Assembly: GCF_000026205.1 (NCBI RefSeq)
Contig: NC_011047.1
Location: forward strand, 62,001-126,000
Reading direction: 5' to 3'
Length of the DNA stretch: 64,000 bases
Origin: Candidatus Phytoplasma mali
Lineage (GTDB): Bacteria; Bacillota_I; Bacilli_A; Acholeplasmatales; Acholeplasmataceae
Shown: piece after piece, positions 17,805 to 27,984 of the stretch
How positions within the stretch are numbered: the first letter of the stretch is position 1
Layout: every line of letters begins with the position of its first letter
Made by a program: the position numbers and the translations under genes
Notes under the pieces: generated by a model
What the model was told of the DNA's origin: nothing
The model's input: only the letters and a program-made list of their open reading frames with translations
Databases searched by the model: none

Positions 17805-18650
17805 TTAAATATTTTGTTTTTTGGGATCAAAAATATCAGATAAACCATCGCCTATTAAATTAAAAGACAAACTAGTCATTAAAATCATGAAAGCTGGACA
17901 AAAAACTAAATTAGGATAAGATTGAATATATTCTTGACCGTCACTTAAAATAGAGCCCCATTCAGGAATGCTTTTATCCAAACCAAGGCCTAAATAACCT
18001 AAACCAGCAACTGATAAAATAACAGAAGACATACTAATACTAATAACAATCATTAAATTTGGGATAATTCCAGGTAAGATATGTTTAAAAATAATTCTAC
18101 TATTACTTGCACCCAAAGCTTTAGAGGCTTTTATAAAATCGTTTTGATAAATCGTCAAAGTGTTATTTCTTACAACCCGAATAAAAGATAAAATATTAAA
18201 AATACTTAAAATTATAATTAATTGAGAAAAACCATTATGAAAAAATAACAAAAATAAAATAATAATCAAGATGCTAGGAATAACAATCAAAATATCACAA
18301 AAAAAATTAATTATACAATCAAAAATACCACGAAAATAACCAGCTATGATTCCTAAAAAACTTCCACAAAATAAACTAATCGTAACAGAACAAAAAGCTA
18401 TTGTAAAAGAATTTCTTGAACCAGCCATTAATCTACTAAATAAATCCCGACCTAATCCATCTGTTCCCATAAGGTGTTTAGCACTAATTGGTAAAAAAGG
18501 ACGAAATTTAGCTTCTAAAGGATTATGTGAAATATTAAATAAAGATAATCCAAAACTCATTAAAATTAAAAAAACTAAAAAAATGAAACTAACAAAAGCT
18601 AATTTATTTTTTAAAAAAATTTTAAATTTATTTTTTATTTTTTTTAACAT
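17805..18650 (-). CDS. dppC: Peptide ABC transporter permease (DppC type)
   Basis: Inner permease subunit of 281 residues. An N-terminal membrane segment is followed by the FRPFLPISAKHLMGTDGLGRDLFSRL region typical of DppC/OppC, then about five membrane segments. The EAA loop (KASKALGASNSRIIFKHILP) contacts the ATPases. Overlap between its 3' end and the extended dppF frame, and 20-base spacing from dppB, indicate one operon. No strong ribosome binding site is visible. Confidence 0.93.
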   Translation of the reverse strand: MLKKIKNKFKIFLKNKLAFVSFIFLVFLILMSFGLSLFNISHNPLEAKFRPFLPISAKHLMGTDGLGRDLFSRLMAGSRNSFTIAFCSVTISLFCGSFLGIIAGYFRGIFDCIINFFCDILIVIPSILIIILFLLFFHNGFSQLIIILSIFNILSFIRVVRNNTLTIYQNDFIKASKALGASNSRIIFKHILPGIIPNLMIVISISMSSVILSVAGLGYLGLGLDKSIPEWGSILSDGQEYIQSYPNLVFCPAFMILMTSLSFNLIGDGLSDIFDPKKQNI

Positions 18651-18670
18651 TTTAATCTTAATCTTTTCTA

Positions 18671-19600
18671 TTATAATTTTAATTTAGGATCTAAAAAAGA
18701 GCAAATAATTTCTAAAATTAAATTTACACATATAACGAATAAAGAAAGTAAAATAACACAACAAGAAACCACAAACAAATCATTTTGATTAAAATGTTCA
18801 ATAATTAAACTACCTATCCCACGAATACTAAAAATTTTTTCAGTAATTATTGAACCACTAATTAAGAAACTAAAACTTAAACCAATATAAGAAATAATAG
18901 GTATAGCTGCATTTTTTAAAGCATGCTTATAAACAATAGTATTTTTATTTAAACCTTTAGCATAAGCGGTCAAAATATAAGGTTGTTCCAAAGTCTTAAT
19001 CATATTGATTCTTGTAATTCTTAAAATAGAACCACTTAACGATAAAGAAATCGTCATAATAGGCAAAATCATTTTAGGGATACTATTGAAACCAGACAAA
19101 GGCAACCATTTTAAATACACTCCAAATATTACTTTTAGTAAAAAACCAATAATAAAGGTTGGTAAAGAAATCATTATGACTGAAAAAAAAATCATAAAAT
19201 AGTCTGTTTTTGTATATTGATAAATTGCTGCTTTAATTCCTAAAAAAATTCCTATAAAAGATCCTAATAAAATACTAAAAAAAGATAACTTCAAAGTTTC
19301 TTTAAATTTTTTCAAAAATAATGATAAAGCTGGTTTGCGATCACCATAATAAGATTCACCAAAATCAAATTTAGTAAAAATTTTAATTAAATAATTTTTT
19401 AATTGTATTAAAACAGGTTTATCTAATCCTAATTTTTTTCTTAAATCAATTTTAGTTGATTCAGAAACTCCTTTATGACCTAAAAGAGTATCTACTGGAT
19501 CAGTAGGCATCAATTTTAACATTAAAAAAATAATAAGACAAATAGAAATAAACATTATGAATGCATATAATATTTTTTTTAAAATATATTTAAAATTCAT
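18671..19600 (-). CDS. dppB: Peptide ABC transporter permease (DppB type)
   Basis: A 309-residue permease with an N-terminal membrane segment, the conserved PTDPVDTLLGHKGV and LGLDKPVLIQ segment, six membrane spans in all and an EAA-like loop (YAKGLNKNTIVYKHALKN). It pairs with DppC to form the channel. A TAGGTG site precedes the ATG. Second gene of the dppA–B–C–F–D operon. Confidence 0.93.
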   Translation of the reverse strand: MNFKYILKKILYAFIMFISICLIIFLMLKLMPTDPVDTLLGHKGVSESTKIDLRKKLGLDKPVLIQLKNYLIKIFTKFDFGESYYGDRKPALSLFLKKFKETLKLSFFSILLGSFIGIFLGIKAAIYQYTKTDYFMIFFSVIMISLPTFIIGFLLKVIFGVYLKWLPLSGFNSIPKMILPIMTISLSLSGSILRITRINMIKTLEQPYILTAYAKGLNKNTIVYKHALKNAAIPIISYIGLSFSFLISGSIITEKIFSIRGIGSLIIEHFNQNDLFVVSCCVILLSLFVICVNLILEIICSFLDPKLKL

Positions 19601-19716
19601 TAATTAACACCTAATTACTATTTATTTTTATACATTTATTAACTTTATTTATATTATAAACAGAAATTATTAAAATTTAATTTAATAATTTCTGTTTGAA
19701 GAATTAATGTATTTTC

Positions 19717-21342
19717 TTAAATAAAAACATTTTTTAGATCTATTAAACCTAAATAACTTTTAATATCTTTAATTTCTGAATTAAATAATATTTGATTTGC
19801 TCCGGATTTTTCTCCAATGATAGGATAAACAGGCATTTTTTGAGATAATATTTCCCCTATTTTTTTAAGTCTTTCTTGTTTAGAAATATTTGGATCTATT
19901 TCATCTATATTTTTGATTAATGATTCAAATTCGGTATCTTGAAAAAAAGGAATTTTATCAAAACCTTCTGATTTTGGTTCTGAAACGTAAAAGTATGCTT
20001 TTATGTCTCCAGAAGGATCAATATTATCCCAATTATTACCCAAAAATACAATATTATGTTGAGAATCGGGGTTTTGACAAGATTTCAACATTAAATTGAA
20101 ATCTTCCATTTGAGAATCTACCTCAAAACCAACTTCTTTTAAAACAATTACTATTTTTTCCGAAATCCTTTTGTGAACGCCAGATAGTTGAGAAGATTGT
20201 ATGAATTTAATTTTTTTATCTGTTGGTGCTAAATTCTGAACTTTCATTTGGGTATCTTTAAAATTCTCTTGTGGATCTCTTAAAGAAATTTTTGGCTCTT
20301 TTTCATATCCTATAAAATCTGGATCATGAATCAAATTGTTAGGTACGAAATTATATTCTGGATCTACTTCTAATTCTACAAAAATTTTCTGCATATCTAA
20401 ACTTTGAGCAATTAATTTTCTAACATTTAATGGTGTAGTGTGACAATTTAACATTAAAATATATGATGAATAACCATGAACTGGCATTTTTTTAACTTTA
20501 TCATTCAATGATCCGGGAGTAATATTACTAGATTTTATATCCAATGAGATTGTATAATCTTTAGTTAAATTTATTTCTTGTATAGCTGACGCATCATCTG
20601 CAAATTTTTTAAAAATAATTCGACTAAATTTATTTTTAATTGATTGATCATAAAAATCATTAAAGCGTTTTAAAACAACGTCATCTGCTTCGTTTACTTT
20701 AAATTCTGCTAAATAAAAAAAACCTAAACCTATCGTAAATCCATTGTTTGCATCTTTTGTACACGCTTCTTGGTTTAATATATAAACACGAGATAATTCC
20801 AACAACATATTTGATGTATCTAAATTATCTTTATAATAAATTTCAATTACATTATTATGGTCATCGCATTTTGAAGCAATTTTATCAATATTTAATTTAT
20901 TCAATATAACATTATTTGGATCTTTTTCAAGACCCCTTTTAAAAGTAAACAAAATATCAGAAGGTTTTAAGGTTTTATTATTATGAAATTTAATATTAGA
21001 TTTTAAAATAAATTTCTTTCCAACAATAATATTATTTTCCGAGATGTCTTCGACACTATCAACTAAACCTCGTATTTCGTATTTTTTGGTATCATAATTA
21101 TATTTTGTTAAACTTTCGTGTATTATATCATGCATACGTAGATCATATAAGTTGCCTGATTTTGAATAACAATCAGAATTATCAATTAATGACTTTTGGT
21201 AAATAATTAAATCTTTCTGAGAAGATTCATTAGAAGAAAAAAATAAATAAGCACCAATCCCTAAAACTAAAAATAATAATAAAATCATTATAATTATAAA
21301 TTTATTATTTTTAATTTTAGATACATAATTTTTTAATAACAT
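19717..21342 (-). CDS. dppA: Peptide-binding protein of the ABC importer (solute-binding family 5)
   Basis: A 541-residue extracytoplasmic substrate-binding protein. An uncleaved-looking membrane anchor spans about residues 14–34 (FIIIMILLLFLVLGIGAYLF), with no lipobox cysteine, so it is tethered by the anchor and not by lipid. The family 5 pattern is visible as IIHESLTKYNYDTKKYE, VGKKFILKSNIKFHNNKTLK and later YFYVSEPKSEGFDKIPFF. It is first in the importer operon. In amino-acid auxotrophic phytoplasmas this system supplies peptides from the host (established for the family; substrate range not visible here). An AGGA site lies upstream of the ATG. Confidence 0.88.
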   Translation of the reverse strand: MLLKNYVSKIKNNKFIIIMILLLFLVLGIGAYLFFSSNESSQKDLIIYQKSLIDNSDCYSKSGNLYDLRMHDIIHESLTKYNYDTKKYEIRGLVDSVEDISENNIIVGKKFILKSNIKFHNNKTLKPSDILFTFKRGLEKDPNNVILNKLNIDKIASKCDDHNNVIEIYYKDNLDTSNMLLELSRVYILNQEACTKDANNGFTIGLGFFYLAEFKVNEADDVVLKRFNDFYDQSIKNKFSRIIFKKFADDASAIQEINLTKDYTISLDIKSSNITPGSLNDKVKKMPVHGYSSYILMLNCHTTPLNVRKLIAQSLDMQKIFVELEVDPEYNFVPNNLIHDPDFIGYEKEPKISLRDPQENFKDTQMKVQNLAPTDKKIKFIQSSQLSGVHKRISEKIVIVLKEVGFEVDSQMEDFNLMLKSCQNPDSQHNIVFLGNNWDNIDPSGDIKAYFYVSEPKSEGFDKIPFFQDTEFESLIKNIDEIDPNISKQERLKKIGEILSQKMPVYPIIGEKSGANQILFNSEIKDIKSYLGLIDLKNVFI

Positions 21343-21710
21343 ATTATTTTATAATCACCATTCCTATTTTTTTATTATTATTTTAAATAACTTAAATTTA
21401 AAAATTTTTATTAAAAAATTTCATAAATTTAAACTTATTATCACACTTAAAAACCACACCTTTTATTTTTTATTTATAATTATATTAATTTAATTATATT
21501 ATTGTACGTTATCATAAATTAAAAATAAAATAAATTAATATGATAAAAATAAATATGAATTAAAAAATCAATAAATAAAAAAAAATAATTTAAAATTATT
21601 TTGTGTTTACTTTAATTTTATCATTAAAAATTAACTTTAAATATTAAATTAATATATAAAATTATAATAAAATTTATATTTTTTATACTTAAATTGAAAA
21701 AATCAAAATT
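21343..21710. other. Intergenic region upstream of dppA
   Basis: About 370 AT-rich bases between dppA and the end of dnaI. It must contain the operon promoter and the end of the dnaI transcript, but no unambiguous hairpin or promoter stands out. Confidence 0.4.
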
Positions 21711-22511
21711 TTAAATAAAAACTTCATTAAATGAATAAGAATTAGTTAATTTATAAATCCTAACAACAATTTTATTAGCCTTGACATCGCTATTAAATTC
21801 TTGAAATTTAAAATGTTCAACTAAATCATTTAATTTCATATTACTAGTAATAAATAATGGTTTTTTATTTTCTAAACGATAATTTAATAAAGAAAATAAA
21901 ATATCATCACGAAAATTAGAATTCATTTGTTCAGATCCCAAATCATCCAAAAATAAATAAGGTACTTTTTTTAAATAATTTAATTTGTTTTCTAAAACTT
22001 CATTATGCCATGAAATAATTTTAAATTGTCTAACTAAATCAGACATAAGAACAAAGATAAAAGGTATTTGTTGTTTAATCAATTCCTTAGCAATAATTTT
22101 TAAAAAATATGTTTTGCCAGTGTTAAAAGGTCCGTGTAAAAAAAAACCTCTTTTGTTTGATAATAAATTATTTGAAATTTTTTTAAAATCTTTTAATAAA
22201 ATTTCTTTTTTAGATTCGTTAATTTTAAAATTTTCTAAAGAAATATCATCAAAATTTAAATCATAATTAAACCAATTGTGTTGATGTTCTAATTTTTTTT
22301 CAAATTCCATTTGATGTGTTTGTTTAGTAGATACCATAACAGTATGAAAAAAAGGTTCGGTTTTTAAAATTAAACGACTTCCAAAAATATTTTTTTGTTT
22401 TTTGCTTTGAATATAATTATACACTAAAATAACATCATTATCATTAACTTTTAATTTTTTGGTTTCTTCATCTTCGGAAATAACTTTTCTTAATTTTTCT
22501 AAAAAAGTCAT
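21711..22511 (-). CDS. dnaI: Primosomal helicase-loader ATPase DnaI
   Basis: AAA+ helicase loader of 266 residues. It has Walker A HGPFNTGKT (about residue 105), Walker B PYLFLDDLGSEQ and sensor-1-like LFITSNMKL. The N-terminal region of about 90 residues would bind the replicative helicase. It lies three bases after dnaB, with an AAGGAAA site, and so is translationally linked to it. The DnaB–DnaI–DnaD set matches the initiation and restart pathway of low-GC Gram-positives. A typical DnaI N-terminal zinc site is not seen. Confidence 0.88.
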   Translation of the reverse strand: MTFLEKLRKVISEDEETKKLKVNDNDVILVYNYIQSKKQKNIFGSRLILKTEPFFHTVMVSTKQTHQMEFEKKLEHQHNWFNYDLNFDDISLENFKINESKKEILLKDFKKISNNLLSNKRGFFLHGPFNTGKTYFLKIIAKELIKQQIPFIFVLMSDLVRQFKIISWHNEVLENKLNYLKKVPYLFLDDLGSEQMNSNFRDDILFSLLNYRLENKKPLFITSNMKLNDLVEHFKFQEFNSDVKANKIVVRIYKLTNSYSFNEVFI

Positions 22512-22514
22512 AAT

Positions 22515-23732
22515 TTAATTTTCCTTATAATTTGAATTTTTGGATTTGTCATCTTCTAAAGATAATTCTTTTTGTACATTTTTCAACCAATCTGGTTTAT
22601 GTTTTTCATATTTTTTAACTTTTTTAATATTTTTTTCATCTTCAATTAAAAAATCATAAGCATCTTCTGTAGAAATAATACCTTGTTTGAACCAATTTTT
22701 TAAAACTGTTTCCAAATAATTAACAGTTGGTAAAATTCCTTCTTTAAATTTTAAAATATATATTAATAAAGCATTAATCATACCAGTTTCAACATTATTT
22801 CTTTCTATTAAACTAAAAACTGTTTCACTAACGCTAGAACGATAATTATTTTGACAATATTTTTTAATAATTCTTTGGGGTGAAACGTTTTTTAAAAAAT
22901 TAATCATTTCTTCTTCATCACTATTATGTTTTTTATAAAAAATATTTTTAGTATTAGAATATTTTTGATAATTTTTTTTATTTAAATTAATCTTTAACAT
23001 ATTTAAATTTACAACGTTTTTATCATTATTTTTAAAAGTTAAAACATAAAGTTCCGCTAAAGCTTTAGGAGTTAAGCCGTAAATAAAACTTAACTTTTTT
23101 AAATAATCAATAGTATTCCACTCCACTAAAATAGGTTTTTTACAACGTTCTGGCAAAAAATCTAAAAAAATTTCATAATCAAAATCACTTTCAAAAAAAC
23201 CTTGAACTGAATTTTTTTTATTTTTAAACAACATATAATCTTCTTTTAAATTCGTTTTTTTAAATTCATAAATATCTTGAAATTTTTTACTAATATTTTT
23301 ATATTCCTTAGTGCTAATTTCATCTACTTGAAAAAAATTAACTAATAAAGTGTAAACTTTAATTCCTATTTCACTTAATAAAAACTCTCCTAAAATAGGA
23401 TCTTGTAAAAAACATTGATATTCTAAGGGAGAATTTAAAACATAAACTATTTCTTTAGTGTTTTTATAAGTACTTAATAATCCAAAAGCTTCTAGTTTAT
23501 AACTTAATTCTAAAAAATCATTTTCGCGAATATTTAATAAATCAAACAAAAATAAATATTGATAATTTTTAAAAAATCCTAAACTCTGTTTTAAAGACAA
23601 AGAATAAAATGTTTGATAAAGTCCAATTGCTTCTAAACCAATCAAAGGGTTATATAATAAATTTAAAACTTGGCAATCTTTAGAAGATAAATTAATATGA
23701 TTTTTAATTTGAAAATATTTATTTAATGACAA
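22515..23732 (-). CDS. dnaB: Replication initiation and membrane attachment protein DnaB (DnaB2 type)
   Basis: A 405-residue protein of the Bacillus DnaB family (not the replicative helicase). The N-terminal part (LSSKDCQVLNLLYNPLIGLE) forms the winged-helix-like domain, and a DnaD/DnaB2 domain covers about residues 290–375 (ISTEDAYDFLIEDEK is the helical end). I place the start at TTG 23730–23732 because an AAAGG site lies at correct distance; the GTG three codons upstream is too close to that site. It sits in the order exonuclease–mutM–dnaB–dnaI. Confidence 0.82.
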   Translation of the reverse strand: MSLNKYFQIKNHINLSSKDCQVLNLLYNPLIGLEAIGLYQTFYSLSLKQSLGFFKNYQYLFLFDLLNIRENDFLELSYKLEAFGLLSTYKNTKEIVYVLNSPLEYQCFLQDPILGEFLLSEIGIKVYTLLVNFFQVDEISTKEYKNISKKFQDIYEFKKTNLKEDYMLFKNKKNSVQGFFESDFDYEIFLDFLPERCKKPILVEWNTIDYLKKLSFIYGLTPKALAELYVLTFKNNDKNVVNLNMLKINLNKKNYQKYSNTKNIFYKKHNSDEEEMINFLKNVSPQRIIKKYCQNNYRSSVSETVFSLIERNNVETGMINALLIYILKFKEGILPTVNYLETVLKNWFKQGIISTEDAYDFLIEDEKNIKKVKKYEKHKPDWLKNVQKELSLEDDKSKNSNYKEN

Positions 23733-23756
23733 AATCAGCACATCCTTTTACATTAA

Positions 23757-24569
23757 TTAAATTTTAATTTGACAATTAGAACAAAAATAAGTCCCACGTC
23801 CTCCTAATTTAATTTTCATAATTGGTTTACAACAAACTAAACATGATTGTTTTTCTTTACCGTGAACTAAAAGTTTTTTTTGAAAAGAACCTTGAATGCC
23901 TAAAGAATCAAACGTGTTTATACTTGTTCCACCTAATAAAATAGCTTGTTTAAAAATTTGTTTAGAGTAATTTAAAATTTTTTCTGTTTGTTCAAAAGTT
24001 ATATCACAAGAACGATTAGCTGGATGAATTTTTGATAAAAATAAAACTTCATTTGCGTAAATATTTCCTAATCCCGCGATTATTTTTTGATCTAGTAAAC
24101 TATTCTTAATTGATTTCTTTTTATTTTTCAAAATTTGATAAAAATCAAAAGTTGAAATTTCAAATGGTTCTAAAGCTAAATGTTCTAATTTACTAGATTG
24201 TAAATAATTTTTTTGTTCATAAACTATAAAACGACCAAATTTACGAGTATCTTTAAATCTCAAAGAAATATTATTTTCCAAAAATAAAACAAAATGTTCG
24301 TGTTTTACAATAATTTCATCAGAAGGTTTAAAATAAAGTTTACCTTCCATTCTTAAATGACCTACCAAAACTAACTCATTACTAAAGAAAAAAATCAAAT
24401 ATTTACCTTTTCTAGTTAAATTTAAAATTTTTTGATTTAAAATTTTTTTAAAAATATCTAATTTACCTACAATAGGTTCATATAAAACTTTTATATTAAT
24501 GATTTTTTTATCTATTAAATTTTTTTTTAAAGATCTAACAACAACTTCTACTTCTGGTAATTCTGGCAT
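23757..24569 (-). CDS. mutM: Formamidopyrimidine-DNA glycosylase
   Basis: Removes oxidised purines such as 8-oxoguanine and nicks the site. It starts MPELPEVEVV with catalytic Pro2 and Glu3. The helix-two-turn-helix with QKIIAGLGNIYANEVLF is present, and a C-terminal zinc finger with four cysteines (CLVCCKP ... YFCSNCQ) is complete. Length 270 residues is typical. No strong ribosome binding site; 16 bases separate it from dnaB downstream. Confidence 0.96.
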   Translation of the reverse strand: MPELPEVEVVVRSLKKNLIDKKIINIKVLYEPIVGKLDIFKKILNQKILNLTRKGKYLIFFFSNELVLVGHLRMEGKLYFKPSDEIIVKHEHFVLFLENNISLRFKDTRKFGRFIVYEQKNYLQSSKLEHLALEPFEISTFDFYQILKNKKKSIKNSLLDQKIIAGLGNIYANEVLFLSKIHPANRSCDITFEQTEKILNYSKQIFKQAILLGGTSINTFDSLGIQGSFQKKLLVHGKEKQSCLVCCKPIMKIKLGGRGTYFCSNCQIKI

Positions 24570-24621
24570 TTTCTATTAACCTAAATAATAATTTTTTTTA
24601 AAATATTGTATTTAAACTATA

Positions 24622-25509
24622 TTATCTAAAATATGTTTTATTTTTTTGTAATTTAAAAATTAATATTTCTAAATTCATTTCTTTATAAAAAGCTATTAAT
24701 TCTTTTAAATCAACATCTTTTATCTTAGTATCTAATAAACCAAAAGGCAAAGGAACTGATAAATCAATAGTTAATAATAAACGATTAAAAAAAACTTTTT
24801 CTTTAAATAATATTAATTTATCTTTAATAGAAGGTTTAATAATATTTAAAGAAGAAAAAATATTTTCTAAATTAGAAAATTTTTGTAATAGTTTAGTAGC
24901 TGTTTTAGGACCAATACCTAAAACTCCTTTTATATTATCAGAACTATCACCAACCATGCTTTTAAAATCAATCATTTGACATTCATTCAAACCATATTTA
25001 GACAGCAAACTAGTTGGATTATAATATTCAACTTGAGAAATTCCTTTCTTCATTAAACAAACAGTAATATTTTCATCAACTAATTGTAATAAATCTTTAT
25101 CACTTGAAAAAATTTCTACTTTTATATTTTTTTTACTAGCTTTTTTAGCTAAAGTACCAATAATATCGTCAGCTTCATAACCAATTTGTTCATAATGTTT
25201 AATTCCAGAAAGTTCTAAATATTGTTTAATTAATGGAATTTGACTAATTAAAGTTAAAGGTGTTGGCGGACGCCCTTTTTTATAATCCGCATATATTGCA
25301 TGTCTTTTAGTTAAATGATGTGCATCGAAAGCAATAAAAATATAATCTTTACTTTTGGCAATAATTTTTTCTAATATATTTATAAAACCTAGTAAAGCAT
25401 TAGTATAAACACCTTTTCTATTTTTCATTATATAATTATTAGCATTAATTGTAGCGTAATAAACCCTAAACATCAAAGCATTACCATCTACTAGTACTAA
25501 ATTTTTCAT
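24622..25509 (-). CDS. 5'-3' exonuclease (stand-alone PolA N-terminal domain)
   Basis: A 295-residue FEN-type nuclease that removes RNA primers and flaps. It has the DNA polymerase I N-terminal architecture: VDGNALMFRVYYA, FIAFDAHHLTKRH, YEADDIIGTLA (metal-binding acidic cluster), SSDKDLLQLV and the helix-hairpin-helix GVLGIGPKTATKLL. There is no polymerase domain after it, as usual in mollicutes where the domain is encoded alone. An AGGAG site lies six bases before the ATG. Confidence 0.94.
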   Translation of the reverse strand: MKNLVLVDGNALMFRVYYATINANNYIMKNRKGVYTNALLGFINILEKIIAKSKDYIFIAFDAHHLTKRHAIYADYKKGRPPTPLTLISQIPLIKQYLELSGIKHYEQIGYEADDIIGTLAKKASKKNIKVEIFSSDKDLLQLVDENITVCLMKKGISQVEYYNPTSLLSKYGLNECQMIDFKSMVGDSSDNIKGVLGIGPKTATKLLQKFSNLENIFSSLNIIKPSIKDKLILFKEKVFFNRLLLTIDLSVPLPFGLLDTKIKDVDLKELIAFYKEMNLEILIFKLQKNKTYFR

Positions 25510-25545
25510 TTAAATCTCCTGTAATTTAAACTTTTTAATAAATTT

Positions 25546-26916
25546 TTATTTATCTTTATTTTGATTTAATATTTTTTCTAAAATAAAATTAGGATCTTGT
25601 TCTAAATTAATTTTATTTTGTTCAAAATTACCCATTTGTTTAGCTATTTTTTTTTGTTGTTCTAATAAAGAAATTAAATTTAAAACATCTTTTTGTTTAA
25701 CTCCTGAACCTTTGGCAATTCTCATTCTTCTACGGCTACTTAAAGAAATCAAATTGGTTTTAAATTTTTCTTCTTTAGTCATACTTTTTATAATAGATTC
25801 AAATTTGTTTAATTCAAAATCTTGTAAATTTAAATTACCAAATTTAGAAGATAAACCAGGAATAAGTTTTAATAAGCTACCAATCGAACCAATTTTTTTT
25901 AACATTTTTAATTGTTTTTGAAAATCATAATAATTATAATCATCATCTAACAATCTATCTATCATTTTTTTACCTTGTTTTTTATCTATATTATCAGTTA
26001 CTTTTTCTATGACTGTTAAAATATCACCCATGCCTAAAAGTCTAGAAGCCATACGTTTAGCATCAAAAAATTCTAAATCATTAATTTTTTCAGAAGAAGA
26101 CATCAATTTAATAGGCAAGTTCGTAGTAGCTTTAACAGATAAAACAGCGCCTCCTTTAACATCAGCATCCATTTTTGTTAAAATAACTCCCGTGACTTGA
26201 AGTTTTTCATTAAAAGTTTTAGCAACGTTGGTAATCTCTTTACCAAACAATACATCAACAACTAAAAAAATTTCTGAAGGATTAGATAAATTCTTAATCA
26301 TTTTTAATTCTTGAATCATAGCTTTATTAATACTTAAAGTCCCAGCAGTATCAATAATAACCACATCATATTGATTTAATGATGCATATTTTAAACCTTC
26401 CGAAATAATATTTTCCACAGTAACATCTTTTTTAAAAAAAACATTAATATTAATTCGGTTACCAATATCTTGTAATTGTTCAATAGCTCCTGGACGATAA
26501 ATATCACAAGCAATCAATAAAACTTTTTTTTGAAACTTTTTATGTGCTAAAATAGCTAATTTACCTGCAGTAGTTGTTTTTCCACTACCTTGTAAACCTA
26601 TCAACATAAAAGTTGTTATCTCATTATTATTAGCAAAATTAAGATGAATATTTTTTGAATTTAAAACTTCAACCAAAGTATCATTTAAAATTTTAATTAC
26701 TTGTTGACTTGGATTTAAACTTTTTAAAACTTCTTGTCCTAAAGCTTTAGATTTAACTTTGGAATTAAACTCTTCTACTACTTCATAATTAACATCAGCT
26801 TGTAATAAAGATAAACGAATTTCTTCCATTATCTCTTCAATATGTTTTTCTTTAATAAGTTTAATACCTTTTATTTTATTAATAATTTTTTGAAAACTAT
26901 TACTTAAAAAATCCAC
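25546..26916 (-). CDS. ffh: Signal recognition particle protein Ffh
   Basis: SRP GTPase that binds signal sequences and 4.5S RNA and delivers ribosomes to the membrane. NG domain: G1 GLQGSGKTTTAGK, DIYRPGAIEQL, DTAGT and TKMDAD. The methionine-rich M domain follows, with SSRRRMRIAKGSG (RNA binding). Start is GTG with an upstream AAGGAG. The 456-residue length is normal. It is encoded next to ftsY, its receptor, in the same direction. Confidence 0.97.
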   Translation of the reverse strand: MDFLSNSFQKIINKIKGIKLIKEKHIEEIMEEIRLSLLQADVNYEVVEEFNSKVKSKALGQEVLKSLNPSQQVIKILNDTLVEVLNSKNIHLNFANNNEITTFMLIGLQGSGKTTTAGKLAILAHKKFQKKVLLIACDIYRPGAIEQLQDIGNRININVFFKKDVTVENIISEGLKYASLNQYDVVIIDTAGTLSINKAMIQELKMIKNLSNPSEIFLVVDVLFGKEITNVAKTFNEKLQVTGVILTKMDADVKGGAVLSVKATTNLPIKLMSSSEKINDLEFFDAKRMASRLLGMGDILTVIEKVTDNIDKKQGKKMIDRLLDDDYNYYDFQKQLKMLKKIGSIGSLLKLIPGLSSKFGNLNLQDFELNKFESIIKSMTKEEKFKTNLISLSSRRRMRIAKGSGVKQKDVLNLISLLEQQKKIAKQMGNFEQNKINLEQDPNFILEKILNQNKDK

Positions 26917-26963
26917 AATGATCTATTTCTCCTTATATTTGTTTTAATTTAAATTTTTGATAT

Positions 26964-27938
26964 TTAAAAAAAATCTTTTAAAAAATTCAAAATATAATTT
27001 TTTATTTCGAAAGGAATTAAATCTTCAACATTTTCACCAACACCAATGTATTTTATATCAATATTATATAAATGTTTAATAGTGAAAATTAATCCTCCTT
27101 TAGAAGAACCATCCAATTTAGTTAAAATAACACCATTTATAAAAACATTTTTTTGAAAAATAGATACTTGATCGATGCCATTTTGACCCATCATAGCATC
27201 CAAAACTAAAAAAGTTTCTTGTGGTTCATAATTTAAAACTTTTAAGATAACTCTTCTGATTTTAGACAATTCTGACATTAAATTTAATTTATTTTGTAAT
27301 CTACCTGCTGTATCACATAAAACAACATCATAGTTTTCTTTTTTTGCTAATTGAAGTCCCTCAAAAATAACATTAGAAGGACTTTTAGCTTGTTCTTTGA
27401 AAAAAACTGTACTTTGAGTTCTTTGACCCCAAATTTTTAATTGTTCAATTGCTCCTGATCTAAAAGTATCGCCTGCAATCAAAAGAACTTTTTTTTGTTT
27501 ATTTTTAAATTGTTGAGCTATTTTACCAATAGTAGTAGTTTTACCAACACCATTTACGCCTACAAATAAATAAACCTCAGGTTTAGGAAAAAATTCATTT
27601 GACAAAAAATTTACTTTGTTTTGATAAATTAAAAAATCATCTTTTTGATACAATTTCAACATTGTTTCAAAAATTATTGATGATAAATTTTTTGAATATA
27701 TTATGTTTTTTTCTTTTATTTGTTTTTTAATCTCAGTCATTAAATAAATAACAGTTTCAGTTGATATATCTGTTTGAATAAATAAAATTTCTAGTGATTT
27801 TAATAAATTATCATTGATTTTAGAATTTAAATTTAAAATTTTTTTAAAATTATATAAATCATTTTTATTATGATTAAAATTAATTTTATGTTGTGTTTCT
27901 TTTTTTTTAAAAAAATATTTATTTAAAAAATCTAACAT
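26964..27938 (-). CDS. ftsY: SRP receptor FtsY
   Basis: Membrane-associated GTPase that docks SRP. NG domain with G1 GVNGVGKTTTIGK, GDTFRSGAIEQL, DTAGRLQNK and TKLDGSSKGG. The acidic A domain of larger FtsY proteins is reduced to a short basic leader, as in other mollicutes, so the 324-residue length is expected. A GGAG site lies upstream. It sits directly upstream of ffh with 47 bases between them, a natural pairing of functions. Confidence 0.96.
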   Translation of the reverse strand: MLDFLNKYFFKKKETQHKINFNHNKNDLYNFKKILNLNSKINDNLLKSLEILFIQTDISTETVIYLMTEIKKQIKEKNIIYSKNLSSIIFETMLKLYQKDDFLIYQNKVNFLSNEFFPKPEVYLFVGVNGVGKTTTIGKIAQQFKNKQKKVLLIAGDTFRSGAIEQLKIWGQRTQSTVFFKEQAKSPSNVIFEGLQLAKKENYDVVLCDTAGRLQNKLNLMSELSKIRRVILKVLNYEPQETFLVLDAMMGQNGIDQVSIFQKNVFINGVILTKLDGSSKGGLIFTIKHLYNIDIKYIGVGENVEDLIPFEIKNYILNFLKDFF

Positions 27939-27984
27939 AATTTAAATACGCTCCGTAAAATTTTTTTCATTATTTATATAAATA